The notes under the pieces: generated by a model
Databases searched by the model: none
The model's input: the letters and a program-made list of their open reading frames with translations, nothing else
What the model was told of the DNA's origin: nothing
Made by a program: the position numbers and the translations under genes
Source of the DNA: JABACD01 sp047639675
Lineage (GTDB): Bacteria > Planctomycetota > UBA1135 > GCA-002686595
Reading direction: 5' to 3'
DNA length: 64,000 nucleotides
Assembly (NCBI GenBank): GCA_047639675.1
Contig: JBLIOI010000003.1
Location: 24,061 to 88,060, forward strand
Shown: positions 1 to 8,546 of the stretch, piece by piece
How positions within the stretch are numbered: position 1 is the first letter of the stretch
How the letters are laid out: each line of letters starts with the position of its first letter

Positions 1-96
1 GTCGTACTTGGCTGCAAAGGGGCGGACGTGCTCATCGGCGATCTTACGGGCGATCGCTGCGAGCTCGTCGGCCTGCTCGCTGAAGACAATATTCAT
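1..96 (-). CDS. acyl-CoA dehydrogenase, N-terminal end only
   Basis: The minus strand reads an open frame from an ATG at 94-96 off the left edge of the window, giving 32 residues that begin MNIVFSEQADELAAIARKI and continue into DEHVRPFAAKYD. This matches the N-terminal helical domain of acyl-CoA dehydrogenases, where an E-Q-x-x-L-x-x-x-A-R-x-(I/F)-A-x-x-x-(V/I)-x-P pattern is usual. Those flavoenzymes oxidise acyl-CoA to enoyl-CoA in fatty-acid or amino-acid breakdown. The FAD and substrate regions lie outside the window, so substrate range cannot be judged. It is divergent from dgt across about 200 bases. Confidence 0.7.
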   Translation of the reverse strand, partial: MNIVFSEQADELAAIARKIADEHVRPFAAKYD

Positions 97-299
97 AGGT
101 CGTATTTCTGTATCTGGAAGCTAGTGAACAGGTCCATCTTGTTGGCCGGGAGTATACCGAGCGAAGCGACCGTTGGCCCGCGCCGCTACAAGCGTAAGAT
201 TCTCCACAGAGGCTAGAGCTAATGAGAAGCCACCTCAAATCCCGATCGTCTATCTAATACTAGTTGGTCGCCCCCAGCCCAAATGAGAATCCCGCCCAA

Positions 300-1511
300 A
301 TGACCCCCGGCCCCACCTTGATCGACCGCCAGACCAAAGAAGTCGCCGAAAGGCAGACCCTGGCGAGCTATGCGGCCTTCAGCGCAGATTCCCTTGGACG
401 CAGGTTTGAGGAGTCTCGCGACCCCTGGCGCACCGCATGGGAACGCGACCGGGACAGAATTGTGCACTGCACCGCCTTCAGGCGCCTGATGTACAAGACC
501 CAGGTTTTCATCAATCGCCAAGCGGACCACCAGCGCACCCGCCTTTCCCATAGTTTGGAAGTCGCCCAGGTCGCCCGCGCCGTGGGAAATACCCTGGGCC
601 TCAACGAATCCTTGCTCGAAGCGACCGCCCTGGCCCACGATATCGGGCACCCGCCCTTCGGGCACCGCGGCGAGGACGCCCTCAACGAGCTCATGGCAGG
701 CCACGGTGGATTTCGGCACAACGCGCAGGTCCTGCGCGTTGTGGATCGCCTGGAGCGCCGGCATCCCGACTACGTTGGGCTAAACCTGACCCGCGAGCTA
801 CGCGAGTCGCTCCTCAAGCACGAAAAAGAAGAGGACTGGCCGGACGAGTTCCGCCCCAAGAATCCGCGCCCACTGCTCGAGGCGCAAGTGGTCGACTTGG
901 CAGATTCGACGGCCTATAACATGCACGACATCCAAGATGGCCTGGCCAACGGAATCTTCGATGAACAGGCCATAGAGGCGGAGAGCAGCCTCTGGGCCCG
1001 CGCCGTCGAGGAGTTGCGCGAACTGCACCCTGGCTTCCTGGAGTCAAGCGACGACCAAAATCTCAAACGCCAAAGAGTCACCAATCAAGTCTTCGGCAGC
1101 TGCATCGAAGACCTGGTCAAGACCTCTTTTAGCAATCTAGAGAGTTCGGGAATCAAGACCAGCAAGGACGCATGCCTAATCAAAGGCATGCTGATTGGGC
1201 ACTCACCGGAGAAGCACAAAGAAATCGGTGAGCTCCAGCGCTTCCTTTGGCAAACCGTCTATCACAACGATCTGCTGAAGGACTTCTCAATTTACGCTCG
1301 CGAAGTGCTCGGTGGACTGTTTGAGTCCTATGTAGCCCGCCCGGAAGAGATGGCGGCTTGGTACACAGGGCTGATCGAGGAGCAAGGTCTCGAACGCTCC
1401 GTCTGCGACTATCTCGCCGGCATGACCGACCGTTTCGTGGAACAGGAGTATGAGCGATTGAAAGGTCGTACTCCACTAATGACGTATCCTCGCAAAGCCG
1501 AGCTGAACTAA
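300..1511 (+). CDS. dgt: deoxyguanosinetriphosphate triphosphohydrolase-like protein (HD domain)
   Basis: This is a cytosolic dNTP triphosphohydrolase of the HD superfamily, which cleaves dGTP or related dNTPs to nucleoside plus triphosphate and so affects dNTP pools. With the ATG at 300 it has 403 residues, usual for the short bacterial type. The metal site is visible as the histidine of RLSHSLEV near residue 84 and the HD pair of ALAHDIGHPPFGHRGE near 113-114. The N-terminal FRRLMYKTQVF and RTRLSHS segments are typical of the family. The frame stays open to a TTG at 264, but those extra residues are Pro/Asn-rich and unlike the family, so the ATG is preferred. The natural substrate cannot be told from sequence. 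Confidence 0.88.
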   Translation: MTPGPTLIDRQTKEVAERQTLASYAAFSADSLGRRFEESRDPWRTAWERDRDRIVHCTAFRRLMYKTQVFINRQADHQRTRLSHSLEVAQVARAVGNTLGLNESLLEATALAHDIGHPPFGHRGEDALNELMAGHGGFRHNAQVLRVVDRLERRHPDYVGLNLTRELRESLLKHEKEEDWPDEFRPKNPRPLLEAQVVDLADSTAYNMHDIQDGLANGIFDEQAIEAESSLWARAVEELRELHPGFLESSDDQNLKRQRVTNQVFGSCIEDLVKTSFSNLESSGIKTSKDACLIKGMLIGHSPEKHKEIGELQRFLWQTVYHNDLLKDFSIYAREVLGGLFESYVARPEEMAAWYTGLIEEQGLERSVCDYLAGMTDRFVEQEYERLKGRTPLMTYPRKAELN

Positions 1512-1514
1512 CCT
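1509..1514 (+). promoter_or_regulatory. TANNNT hexamer 8 bases before the DAHP synthase start
   Basis: TAACCT lies 8 bases before the ATG at 1523 and overlaps the dgt stop codon. By position it could be a -10 element for a near-leaderless transcript of the DAHP synthase gene. No convincing -35 is visible. One of a set of similarly placed hexamers in this window. Confidence 0.35.
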
Positions 1515-1522
1515 GCACGCCC

Positions 1523-2572
1523 ATGCACTTCCAAACAGACGACCTGCGCATCGAAGGATTGCGCCCCCTTTTGCCCCCTGCGATCTTGATGGAGGAGCTA
1601 CCACTCTCCGACGAAGGCGCAGAAACGGTTGCACGCGGACGTGAGGCGATTAGCCAAGTGCTGGCTGGAAACGACAAACGCCTCCTAGTGGTGGTTGGAC
1701 CCTGTTCGATCCACGATCCGAAAGCTGGTATCGAATACGCGGATCGCCTGGCGATTGCTGCCAAGGAGCACGCGAAAGACCTCCTGATCGTGATGCGGGT
1801 CTACTTTGAAAAACCGCGAACGATTGTGGGCTGGAAGGGCCTGATCAACGATCCAAACCTAGATGGCAGCTTCGCGATCAACGAAGGCTTGCGGGCCGCG
1901 CGCAAGTTCCTGTTGGATGTCACCGAGCGCAAGCTTCCCATCGGTTCCGAGTTTCTCGACCCGATCATGCCGCAGTTCTTGGCGGATGTCATCTCATGGG
2001 GCGCGATCGGAGCACGCACCTCCGAAAGCCAAGTTCACCGTGAACTGGCGTCGGGACTTTCAATGCCGGTGGGGATCAAGAACGGTACGAACGGTAAGGT
2101 ACAGATCGCGATCGACGCGATCCGTTCCTGCGCTCACCCCCACCACTTCCTTTCTGTCACGAAGCAAGGAGTGGCGGCAATCGTTGCGACCCGTGGCAAT
2201 AACGAGTGCCACATAATCCTGCGTGGTGGATCAGCGGGTCCCAACTACTGCGCGGGGGATGTGGAAGAGGTCCGAGGTGCGCTAGAGAAAGCCGGGCTCG
2301 CCCCGCGCATCATGATCGACTGCAGTCATGCGAATAGCGGAAAGGACCATGTCAAACAAGCGGACGTAGCAGATGAAGTCGCTGATCAAATTGCCGGCGG
2401 TAATTCGCCTGTACGCGGCGTGATGCTTGAAAGCTTCCTAGAAGACGGCAACCAGAAGCATCCCTCTGATAAACCACTCGAGTACGGCAAGAGCATCACC
2501 GATGCTTGCATGAGTTGGGAGCGCACGCTCCCCGTATTGACTCGATTAGCAGGGGCGGCTCGGGCGCGCTAG
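1523..2572 (+). CDS. aroG: 3-deoxy-7-phosphoheptulonate (DAHP) synthase, class I
   Basis: This enzyme condenses phosphoenolpyruvate and erythrose-4-phosphate, the first committed step of the shikimate pathway. The 349-residue length fits the AroF/G/H (class I) type. Diagnostic segments are VVGPCSIHDP near residues 57-66 (metal-binding Cys61), MRVYFEKPRT near 91-100 (active-site Arg and Lys), a GSEFLDP segment, GARTSESQ and the C-terminal GVMLESFLEDGNQ. The isozyme type (Phe, Tyr or Trp sensitive) cannot be assigned by eye, so the symbol is only the family's common one. It starts 11 bases after the dgt stop and could be read through from it, but it also has a possible promoter hexamer of its own. 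Confidence 0.92.
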   Translation: MHFQTDDLRIEGLRPLLPPAILMEELPLSDEGAETVARGREAISQVLAGNDKRLLVVVGPCSIHDPKAGIEYADRLAIAAKEHAKDLLIVMRVYFEKPRTIVGWKGLINDPNLDGSFAINEGLRAARKFLLDVTERKLPIGSEFLDPIMPQFLADVISWGAIGARTSESQVHRELASGLSMPVGIKNGTNGKVQIAIDAIRSCAHPHHFLSVTKQGVAAIVATRGNNECHIILRGGSAGPNYCAGDVEEVRGALEKAGLAPRIMIDCSHANSGKDHVKQADVADEVADQIAGGNSPVRGVMLESFLEDGNQKHPSDKPLEYGKSITDACMSWERTLPVLTRLAGAARAR

Positions 2573-2807
2573 AGATCCGGGCTGACGTTGATCCCTATGA
2601 GTGACGGGGCCCGATAGGTGACGGGAGGGTCGAGGCGGCGGAATTAGGCCCCTTTGAATCGCGAACTCATTTGCAAGCGATCCAGTCGCCAAAGAAGTTG
2701 TCCGAGCAGCAGCGCTCGGATCCGTCGAGTGCCCTATTCCTGCTTATACTCCAAGTCGTAGCAGCTAAGGGCGGAGCGAACTTCGTACTCACACCAGCCA
2801 AAAGCGA

Positions 2808-2993
2808 CTAGATCTTCCCCAGCAGCTTGGCGCTCACCCACCCAACAACCAGCACAAGAACCGCCATCCGAATCAGCGCGCCCTTCTTGCTCTGGGAAGG
2901 CTCCAGCCCCTCCTCACCCTCAAGCTCACGCAAGGAGTCATAAAGCGGCTCAACCAGATGATCGTTTTCGCGGGGCTTGTGGGATTCGGACAT
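2808..2993 (-). CDS. small single-pass membrane protein, unknown function
   Basis: This is a 61-residue protein with a charged N-terminal half (many Glu and Lys) and one C-terminal hydrophobic segment (ALIRMAVLVLVVGWVSAKLL) ending in a short basic tail, so it is predicted to be tail-anchored in the inner membrane. I do not recognise a family. Support for it being real comes from its start: on the minus strand a TAGAAT hexamer ends exactly 6 bases before the ATG and overlaps the -10-like TATACT of rnc on the other strand, giving a divergent promoter pair. An approximately 235-base non-coding stretch with a 7-bp hairpin (2701-2720) lies beyond its stop. Confidence 0.55.
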   Translation of the reverse strand: MSESHKPRENDHLVEPLYDSLRELEGEEGLEPSQSKKGALIRMAVLVLVVGWVSAKLLGKI

Positions 2994-2999
2994 CGAGTC

Positions 3000-3009
3000 A
3001 TTCTATACT
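3000..3009. promoter_or_regulatory. overlapping divergent -10 elements (bidirectional promoter)
   Basis: The 10 bases ATTCTATACT read TATACT on the plus strand (3004-3009) and TAGAAT on the minus strand (3005-3000), sharing the central TA. Each hexamer ends 6 bases before an ATG, that of rnc at 3016 and that of the small membrane protein at 2993. The geometry fits two leaderless transcripts started back to back from one symmetric site. No strong -35 box is seen on either side. The promoter role is inferred from position only. Confidence 0.5.
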
Positions 3010-3015
3010 CTTCGC

Positions 3016-3672
3016 ATGCCTCCGATAGATCACGACTTTTCCGATAACGGGCTGCTCAAGCTCGCCATGACCCATTCCTCGACGGGGAAGAGTCGGGACA
3101 ACGAGCGCTTGGAGTTTCTGGGAGACGCGGTTCTCGATCTGATTGTGGCGGAGCAACTCTTCCTCGATCACCCGGAACGCAACGAAGGCGACTTGACGGA
3201 ATTCAAGGCCGAGGTCGTTTCGCGCAAGACACTGGCAGAAGCGGCGCGTCACCTGCGGCTTGATGAGGAGGTCAATGTGGGCTCCGGTATGAAGGGGCGT
3301 GCACTTCCACGATCCGTGCAAGCCAACTTGTACGAAGCGCTACTTGGAGCGATCTACCTCGACGCTGGCCTGGAAGTCTCCCGCGCCTACGTTCTGCAAA
3401 CCTTGCAGGAGCCTCTATCGCGACCGTCCCACCAGGTCAGTCCGGAGAATCCGAAGCAACGCTTGCAACAGATGTGCCAACGAATTTGGGGCGCCCCCCC
3501 GACCTATCGCACAATTCAAGAGCATGGACGATCTCACGCGCGCGCCTTCTTAGTGATCGCGAAAGTTGGCGAGCAAGCGTTCCCTAGCGCCTGGGGCCGA
3601 ACGTTGAAGGAAGCAGAACGCTGGGCAGCCCATGAGGCGCTACTCATTCTCGACCAGCGCGAGGAATCGTGA
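3016..3672 (+). CDS. rnc: ribonuclease III
   Basis: RNase III cleaves double-stranded RNA in rRNA maturation and mRNA turnover and works as a homodimer with Mg2+. The 218-residue product has the catalytic signature NERLEFLGDAVLD near residues 29-41, the second acidic cluster in EALLGAIYLDAG, and a C-terminal double-stranded-RNA-binding domain from about residue 142 (SPENPKQRLQQMCQ onwards, ending GRTLKEAERWAAHEALL). The frame is open to an ATG at 2977, but that extension would overlap the divergent small gene and adds non-family residues. The ATG at 3016, 6 bases after TATACT, is preferred. Its TGA overlaps the GTG start of mfd, so the two are translationally coupled. Confidence 0.93.
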   Translation: MPPIDHDFSDNGLLKLAMTHSSTGKSRDNERLEFLGDAVLDLIVAEQLFLDHPERNEGDLTEFKAEVVSRKTLAEAARHLRLDEEVNVGSGMKGRALPRSVQANLYEALLGAIYLDAGLEVSRAYVLQTLQEPLSRPSHQVSPENPKQRLQQMCQRIWGAPPTYRTIQEHGRSHARAFLVIAKVGEQAFPSAWGRTLKEAERWAAHEALLILDQREES

Positions 3673-6600
3673 GCGAGCCGCTACTGACAGCCTTACCCGG
3701 CGCTTTGGAGGCAATGCAAGAGCAACCGCAATTCGAGCGGCTGCTGAAGCGCCTAAGCAATACGCGACAAGTTTCCGTCGGTGGCTTGTGGGGAAGCTCC
3801 CAGTCTTTGCTCATTGCAAGCATTGCACAGAACCGGCAAGAACCGCTTATCGTCGTGCTCTCAACGGAAGCTGAAGCGCGTACCTTTGCCGACGACTTGG
3901 GTTTCTTTGGCGCAGATCCAGTTTGGTTTCCGGCGCGCAACACGATCTCATCCAAAAGTGGCGGCGGCCACGCCGACATTGAGAATGTGCGCTTGCGTTT
4001 GCAAGTCGCCCAGGCACTAGTCGGTCCCCCCGAAGGTCGCCCACGACTCTTCGTGACTTCCGTGCTGGCCCTCATGCAGCCGATCCCTAACGCCAGCGAC
4101 ATCGAACGTGAGTTCCTTTCACTAGCGATTGGCGAACGCTTGGATCCCGAGCACTTGATGAAGCGCTTGGTCAAGATGGGCTACGAACGCTTGCCGCTGG
4201 CCGAGAATCCGGGCGACGTCAGCTTGCGCGGCGACATCCTCGACATCTATCCCTTCGCCAATGATTTGCCGCTGCGCATAGAGCTCTTTGACGACGAGGT
4301 CGAGTCCCTGCGCACCTTCGACCCGGTCGACCAACGCAGCGTAGAGACTTTGGAATCCGTCGAAGCCTGCTTGGCCAACGACACCGCTACCAGCGAAGAT
4401 GAGGCGCACGTGGAGCCCATCCGCGTTTTGGCGCCAACAGCTCTGTACGTGGAAATTGAGCCCTTGCGCATTGAGGACGTTTCGGAAGGGCTGCGTATCC
4501 AACGCTCGGAGTACTCGCAGTCACTCCTCAACCTCTCAAGCGCCGTCGCCAAGCACAAGCAACTCAGCCTGGCCAGTTTGCCTGCGACTAACGTCAACTT
4601 CGACACACGCTCCGTCCAGGGCTTGTCTGTTGGCATGACCGACGCACCCAAGGCGCTGCGCGAAATCGTGGACGCCGGTGGTCAAGTTCAGGTCCTGTGC
4701 CAAACGGACGGCGAAGCATCACGTTTCCTCGAACTCGTAAAAGAGCGTGGCGGCGTCCCTGGCCTAGAGACTTGCGTCGGCATTCTGGGAAAGGGCTTTC
4801 AGCTTCAGCCCAAACCTCTCGTCGTTCTCAATCATCGCGAGCTGGTTGGCATCATCGGCCGACAACACCTGAACTCGAAGGCATCCGCTCACCGCTCGCG
4901 GGCAATTCAATCCTTCTTCGAGCTGAAGATCGGCGACTACGTAGTGCACGCCGTACACGGACTCGCGCGCTTCCACGGCCTGAAGAAGATGGAGCGCGGC
5001 GAGGGCACGGAAGAGCACCTCCAGTTGCACTTCGCCGACGAAGTCTGCGTCTATGTTCCTGTGTCGCGCATCGACATCGTCCAGCGCTACATCGGTACAG
5101 GCTCGTCAGGCCCGGCACTCGATAAGATCGGCAGTGGAAGTTTCCGCAAGCGCAAAGAAAAGGTGCAGCGCGCACTCTTCGACTTAGCCGCCGACCTGAT
5201 CGAAGTGCACGCCAAGCGCGCGATGAAGCAGCGCAAGAGCTGGGGCAAGGACGACGTGATGGTTCGCGAGATGATCGCAGCCTTCCCGTACGTCGAGACA
5301 GCAGACCAGCTGACAACGGATGTAGAAGTCGCGAGCGACTTGGCCAGTGACAAGCCGATGGATCGCTTGATCTGTGGTGACGTTGGTTTTGGAAAGACTG
5401 AACTCGCCATGCGCGCCGCCTTCCGCGTGGTGAACGGCGGGGGCAAGGTGGTTATGCTCGTACCGACAACGGTGCTCGCACAACAGCACTTCAACTCTTT
5501 CAGCGAACGCTTCGCCGACTTCCCCGTCACGATTGGTTTGCTCTCACGCTTCATCACCCCCAAGCAACGCAAGGAGACGATTGCCGCCTCCAACATGGGC
5601 GAGATCGACATCTTGATCGGAACCCATCGCGTGCTCTCTAAAGACGTCAAGCTCGATAGCGTGGGATTAGTGATCATCGACGAAGAACAACGTTTCGGCG
5701 TCACGCACAAAGAGCACTTCAAGAAGCTGCGAGCAGAAGTCGACTTGTTGACGCTATCCGCCACGCCGATCCCGCGCACCTTGCACATGTCACTCTCCGG
5801 AGTGCGCGACATCTCCGCCTTGACCGCGCCGCCTGAGGGCCGCCAGGAAATCGAAACACACCTCGCCTATGTCGAGGACGAAGAAGACATTCGCGAATCG
5901 CTACTCTTGGAGAAGAATCGCGGCGGCCAAGTTTTCTACCTCTACAACCGCGTGAAATCGATTGATTCTGTCGCGCAACATCTACAACAGCTGGTCCCCG
6001 AGTGCAGCTTTGCTATTGGGCACGGACAGATGTCCGGACGCGAACTAGAGCAGGTCATGCGCGTCTTCACGCGTGGCGACGTGGACGTCTTGGTGGCGAC
6101 CACCATCATCGAAAGCGGTTTGGACGTGCCCGCCGCAGGGACAATCATCGTGCACGATGCGGATCGCTTTGGCTTGTCGGAGTTGCACCAGTTGCGGGGT
6201 CGCGTGGGGCGCGGTTCGCAGCGTAGTTTCTGCTACCTCTTGATCGAGAAAAACAAACCAATCCGCGATGTAGCGCGCGAGCGACTCAAAGCTCTTGAGG
6301 AGCTGACGCAACTTGGCGCCGGGTTCAAGATCTCGATGAAGGACCTCGAAATTCGTGGTGCAGGCAACGTGCTCGGCGCGCAACAGTCCGGGCACATTGG
6401 CGCGATCGGCTATGACCTCTACTGCCGTCTGCTCAAATCCACCGTCGAACGACTGCAAAATGGCGCCAGCTTGACGGAACTCGCAGCCCACGACCCGACC
6501 ATCGGCGGAGCCGAACTTGAGCTGGGCATTAACGCCTACCTGCCGGACAGCTGGATTCCGGATGTGCACACGAGGATTGAAATTCTGCGCCAGCTCGCGG

Positions 6601-6929
6601 ATACAAATTCGCTCGAGAGCCACGCGGAAGTGCAAGAAAGCCTGCGCGACCGCTTCGGGCGAATTCCCCCGGAAGCCCTTAGCCTCCTGCGCTCTTTCCG
6701 TCTCAAGTTGCGCTTGGAAGAACTCTCGATCACACGCCTCGCCTGGCAGGGCGACTGCTACTTGGTCCAATTCGAGGATCGTGTGGCCCTCGAAGGCGCC
6801 TTCTCGGGGAAACGAGTGGATTTGCGCCCGATTCGAACGGGAATCGCTCATCTTCGAACTCCGGCCAAGATCAACTCGTCGACAAAGGCCCTGGACTGGT
6901 TTGAAAATCTCGTGCGGGTCGGCGCTTAG
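3669..6929 (+). CDS. mfd: transcription-repair coupling factor Mfd
   Basis: Mfd is a DNA translocase that removes RNA polymerase stalled at lesions and recruits the UvrA repair machinery. The 1086-residue protein is slightly shorter than the roughly 1150 of E. coli. It has a UvrB-like N-terminal region, an RNA-polymerase-interacting CarD-like domain near 418-475 (KIGDYVVHAVHGLARFHG), a superfamily 2 helicase core with Walker A GDVGFGKTE near 569 and the DEEQ box near 670, motif TLSATPIPRT, the arginine-finger region QLRGRVGR, and a C-terminal TRCF domain. The start is a GTG (3669-3671) overlapping the rnc stop as GTGA. A weak 5-bp stem (6931-6935 with 6943-6947) lies just after the stop. Confidence 0.96.
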   Translation: MSEPLLTALPGALEAMQEQPQFERLLKRLSNTRQVSVGGLWGSSQSLLIASIAQNRQEPLIVVLSTEAEARTFADDLGFFGADPVWFPARNTISSKSGGGHADIENVRLRLQVAQALVGPPEGRPRLFVTSVLALMQPIPNASDIEREFLSLAIGERLDPEHLMKRLVKMGYERLPLAENPGDVSLRGDILDIYPFANDLPLRIELFDDEVESLRTFDPVDQRSVETLESVEACLANDTATSEDEAHVEPIRVLAPTALYVEIEPLRIEDVSEGLRIQRSEYSQSLLNLSSAVAKHKQLSLASLPATNVNFDTRSVQGLSVGMTDAPKALREIVDAGGQVQVLCQTDGEASRFLELVKERGGVPGLETCVGILGKGFQLQPKPLVVLNHRELVGIIGRQHLNSKASAHRSRAIQSFFELKIGDYVVHAVHGLARFHGLKKMERGEGTEEHLQLHFADEVCVYVPVSRIDIVQRYIGTGSSGPALDKIGSGSFRKRKEKVQRALFDLAADLIEVHAKRAMKQRKSWGKDDVMVREMIAAFPYVETADQLTTDVEVASDLASDKPMDRLICGDVGFGKTELAMRAAFRVVNGGGKVVMLVPTTVLAQQHFNSFSERFADFPVTIGLLSRFITPKQRKETIAASNMGEIDILIGTHRVLSKDVKLDSVGLVIIDEEQRFGVTHKEHFKKLRAEVDLLTLSATPIPRTLHMSLSGVRDISALTAPPEGRQEIETHLAYVEDEEDIRESLLLEKNRGGQVFYLYNRVKSIDSVAQHLQQLVPECSFAIGHGQMSGRELEQVMRVFTRGDVDVLVATTIIESGLDVPAAGTIIVHDADRFGLSELHQLRGRVGRGSQRSFCYLLIEKNKPIRDVARERLKALEELTQLGAGFKISMKDLEIRGAGNVLGAQQSGHIGAIGYDLYCRLLKSTVERLQNGASLTELAAHDPTIGGAELELGINAYLPDSWIPDVHTRIEILRQLADTNSLESHAEVQESLRDRFGRIPPEALSLLRSFRLKLRLEELSITRLAWQGDCYLVQFEDRVALEGAFSGKRVDLRPIRTGIAHLRTPAKINSSTKALDWFENLVRVGA

Positions 6930-7002
6930 CCCCAAAATCCCTGGGGCGAGCGTAGCTTCTAACGGAACCAGCCCTTGAACTTGGCTAGTCACCGGGACAA
7001 CA

Positions 7003-8280
7003 ATGCGCACCCGCCCACGACGAACTATGAATCACTCACTCCGCGCCCTTTGCCCGCTGCTTCTCTTTCTTGGACTCTGCGCACCGGTTAACGCCGCCCA
7101 AATCCAGCAGCAGCCCCAGACAGTCCCCGCGCCCCCCGCCTTCGAACAGATTGACGGAGTTGCCCTCGTCATCAACGGAGACGCAATCACCGATGGCGCC
7201 ATCGATCGCGCAGTCGATCGCGCCCGAGCCAAGCAAACGCTCTCGACACAAGAGGAGTACATCGCGCTGTACCGTGAAGTGCGCGCCCAAATGATCGAGT
7301 CCAACCTGATGCGGCAGGCGGGAGAGGACATGGGGCTTCCGCCCGAAGTCATCCGTTCGCATGTCTCAGGCATGCTCGAAGACCAACAGGAGAAGTCTGG
7401 CGGCGCCTTCGAGATGGCCAAGAAGCTGCGCGAAGAGGACACGACGGCCGCTGAGATTCGCGAGAGCCTGGAGAGCAAAACGGTCACAGATGAGTGGCGC
7501 CGCAAGGTTATCGGCTATGCCGGGCCCGGTGCGCGCACCGCGGAAGACCGCTTCATCCGCCCGGGAACCCTGGGCCAGCACTACCGCCACATCCAGCGCA
7601 CCGGCAAGGATATGAAGCCACTCGTGTCCCTCGGCGCGCGCCCGGCGACCTACGATTTGCAGATCCTCTTGATCGATGCCCAGAAGTTCGGCGGCCTTGC
7701 AAAGGCCCAGGAAGTCGCGATCGACGTCTGGTCTTCGGCCAGCGAGGGCGAAGAGGATTGGGATGACCTGGTCGAGGAATTCGGAGCGATCGAAAACCAG
7801 GGGATGGTCCCCGGCCTCGACATCGAGATCATCCAACGCGCCCTCGACCCGGGCGACGGCAGCATGTTGCAGTTCGTCATGGAAGGGCCCTTGGACCGGA
7901 TCTCCAAGGTGATGCCCTACCTGCGCTTGAACCAAGCCACGGGCCAACGCCAACAGGTCGGCTTTGCCATTTACCGCCTTCTAAGTCGTGAAATTGCCCT
8001 GCTTCCCGAGTACGACAGGGAAGGGGTCCAACGCCAGTTGCGGCGTTTCCTGGATGGCATCGGCGACGAGCAACGGATGCAACTGGCTCTCGACAAGCTC
8101 CAACGAACCGCCTACATCTGGCACCGGGGCCTCGCCCAGCAAGAAGCCAACCTGGAGCTCAAAGAACAACAACGGGACGATGCCATCGAGGCCGCCCGCG
8201 AGCAGAACGCCGAGAAAATCAAGGAAGCTGCAATGGAACCGGAAGCAAGTCCGGCAGCCCCGGAGAAACCAGGCGAGTGA
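7003..8280 (+). CDS. SurA-like periplasmic chaperone/peptidyl-prolyl isomerase-like protein
   Basis: This is an exported protein of up to 425 residues. A hydrophobic signal peptide (LCPLLLFLGLCAPVNAA) follows either the ATG at 7003 or, more typically, the second ATG at 7027. The segment VALVINGDAITDGAIDRAV is characteristic of the SurA/PpiD N-terminal chaperone region, followed by a helical part (RAQMIESNLMRQAGEDMGLP). The middle region (YDLQILLIDAQKFGG with GMVPGLD) resembles a parvulin fold, but the usual catalytic residues are not obvious. The C-terminus is a charged helix ending in a Pro/Ala/Glu tail. A role in folding envelope proteins is inferred, and enzymatic activity is doubtful. Confidence 0.65.
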   Translation: MRTRPRRTMNHSLRALCPLLLFLGLCAPVNAAQIQQQPQTVPAPPAFEQIDGVALVINGDAITDGAIDRAVDRARAKQTLSTQEEYIALYREVRAQMIESNLMRQAGEDMGLPPEVIRSHVSGMLEDQQEKSGGAFEMAKKLREEDTTAAEIRESLESKTVTDEWRRKVIGYAGPGARTAEDRFIRPGTLGQHYRHIQRTGKDMKPLVSLGARPATYDLQILLIDAQKFGGLAKAQEVAIDVWSSASEGEEDWDDLVEEFGAIENQGMVPGLDIEIIQRALDPGDGSMLQFVMEGPLDRISKVMPYLRLNQATGQRQQVGFAIYRLLSREIALLPEYDREGVQRQLRRFLDGIGDEQRMQLALDKLQRTAYIWHRGLAQQEANLELKEQQRDDAIEAAREQNAEKIKEAAMEPEASPAAPEKPGE

Positions 8281-8546
8281 CTGCTGGTAGAGAATCGGCA
8301 CGAGCCGGGCGACTGGCCGTGGTCCTGCGCAATTCCCTCGATATACTCTGAACCCCTCCGACTTGGGGGCGTTGGTGCCCCTCGTGGGGATCCCCCCAGC
8401 GTGAATGCCGCCCCTGCATGGACACAACCACGTCCGAGCAAGGGTGTTACAGCCACAACGACAACTCCCGACTGCGACTCTCCTCTTCTGAAACCGGCTC
8501 ACCGGACCAGGACGGGACCCGAATAGGCCCATAGGCCGACCACGTC

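Noticed and set aside
8342..8347. TATACT as promoter for the first TonB-like gene
   Set aside because: It lies about 200 bases before the start with no supporting -35, so its link to the gene is too weak to annotate.
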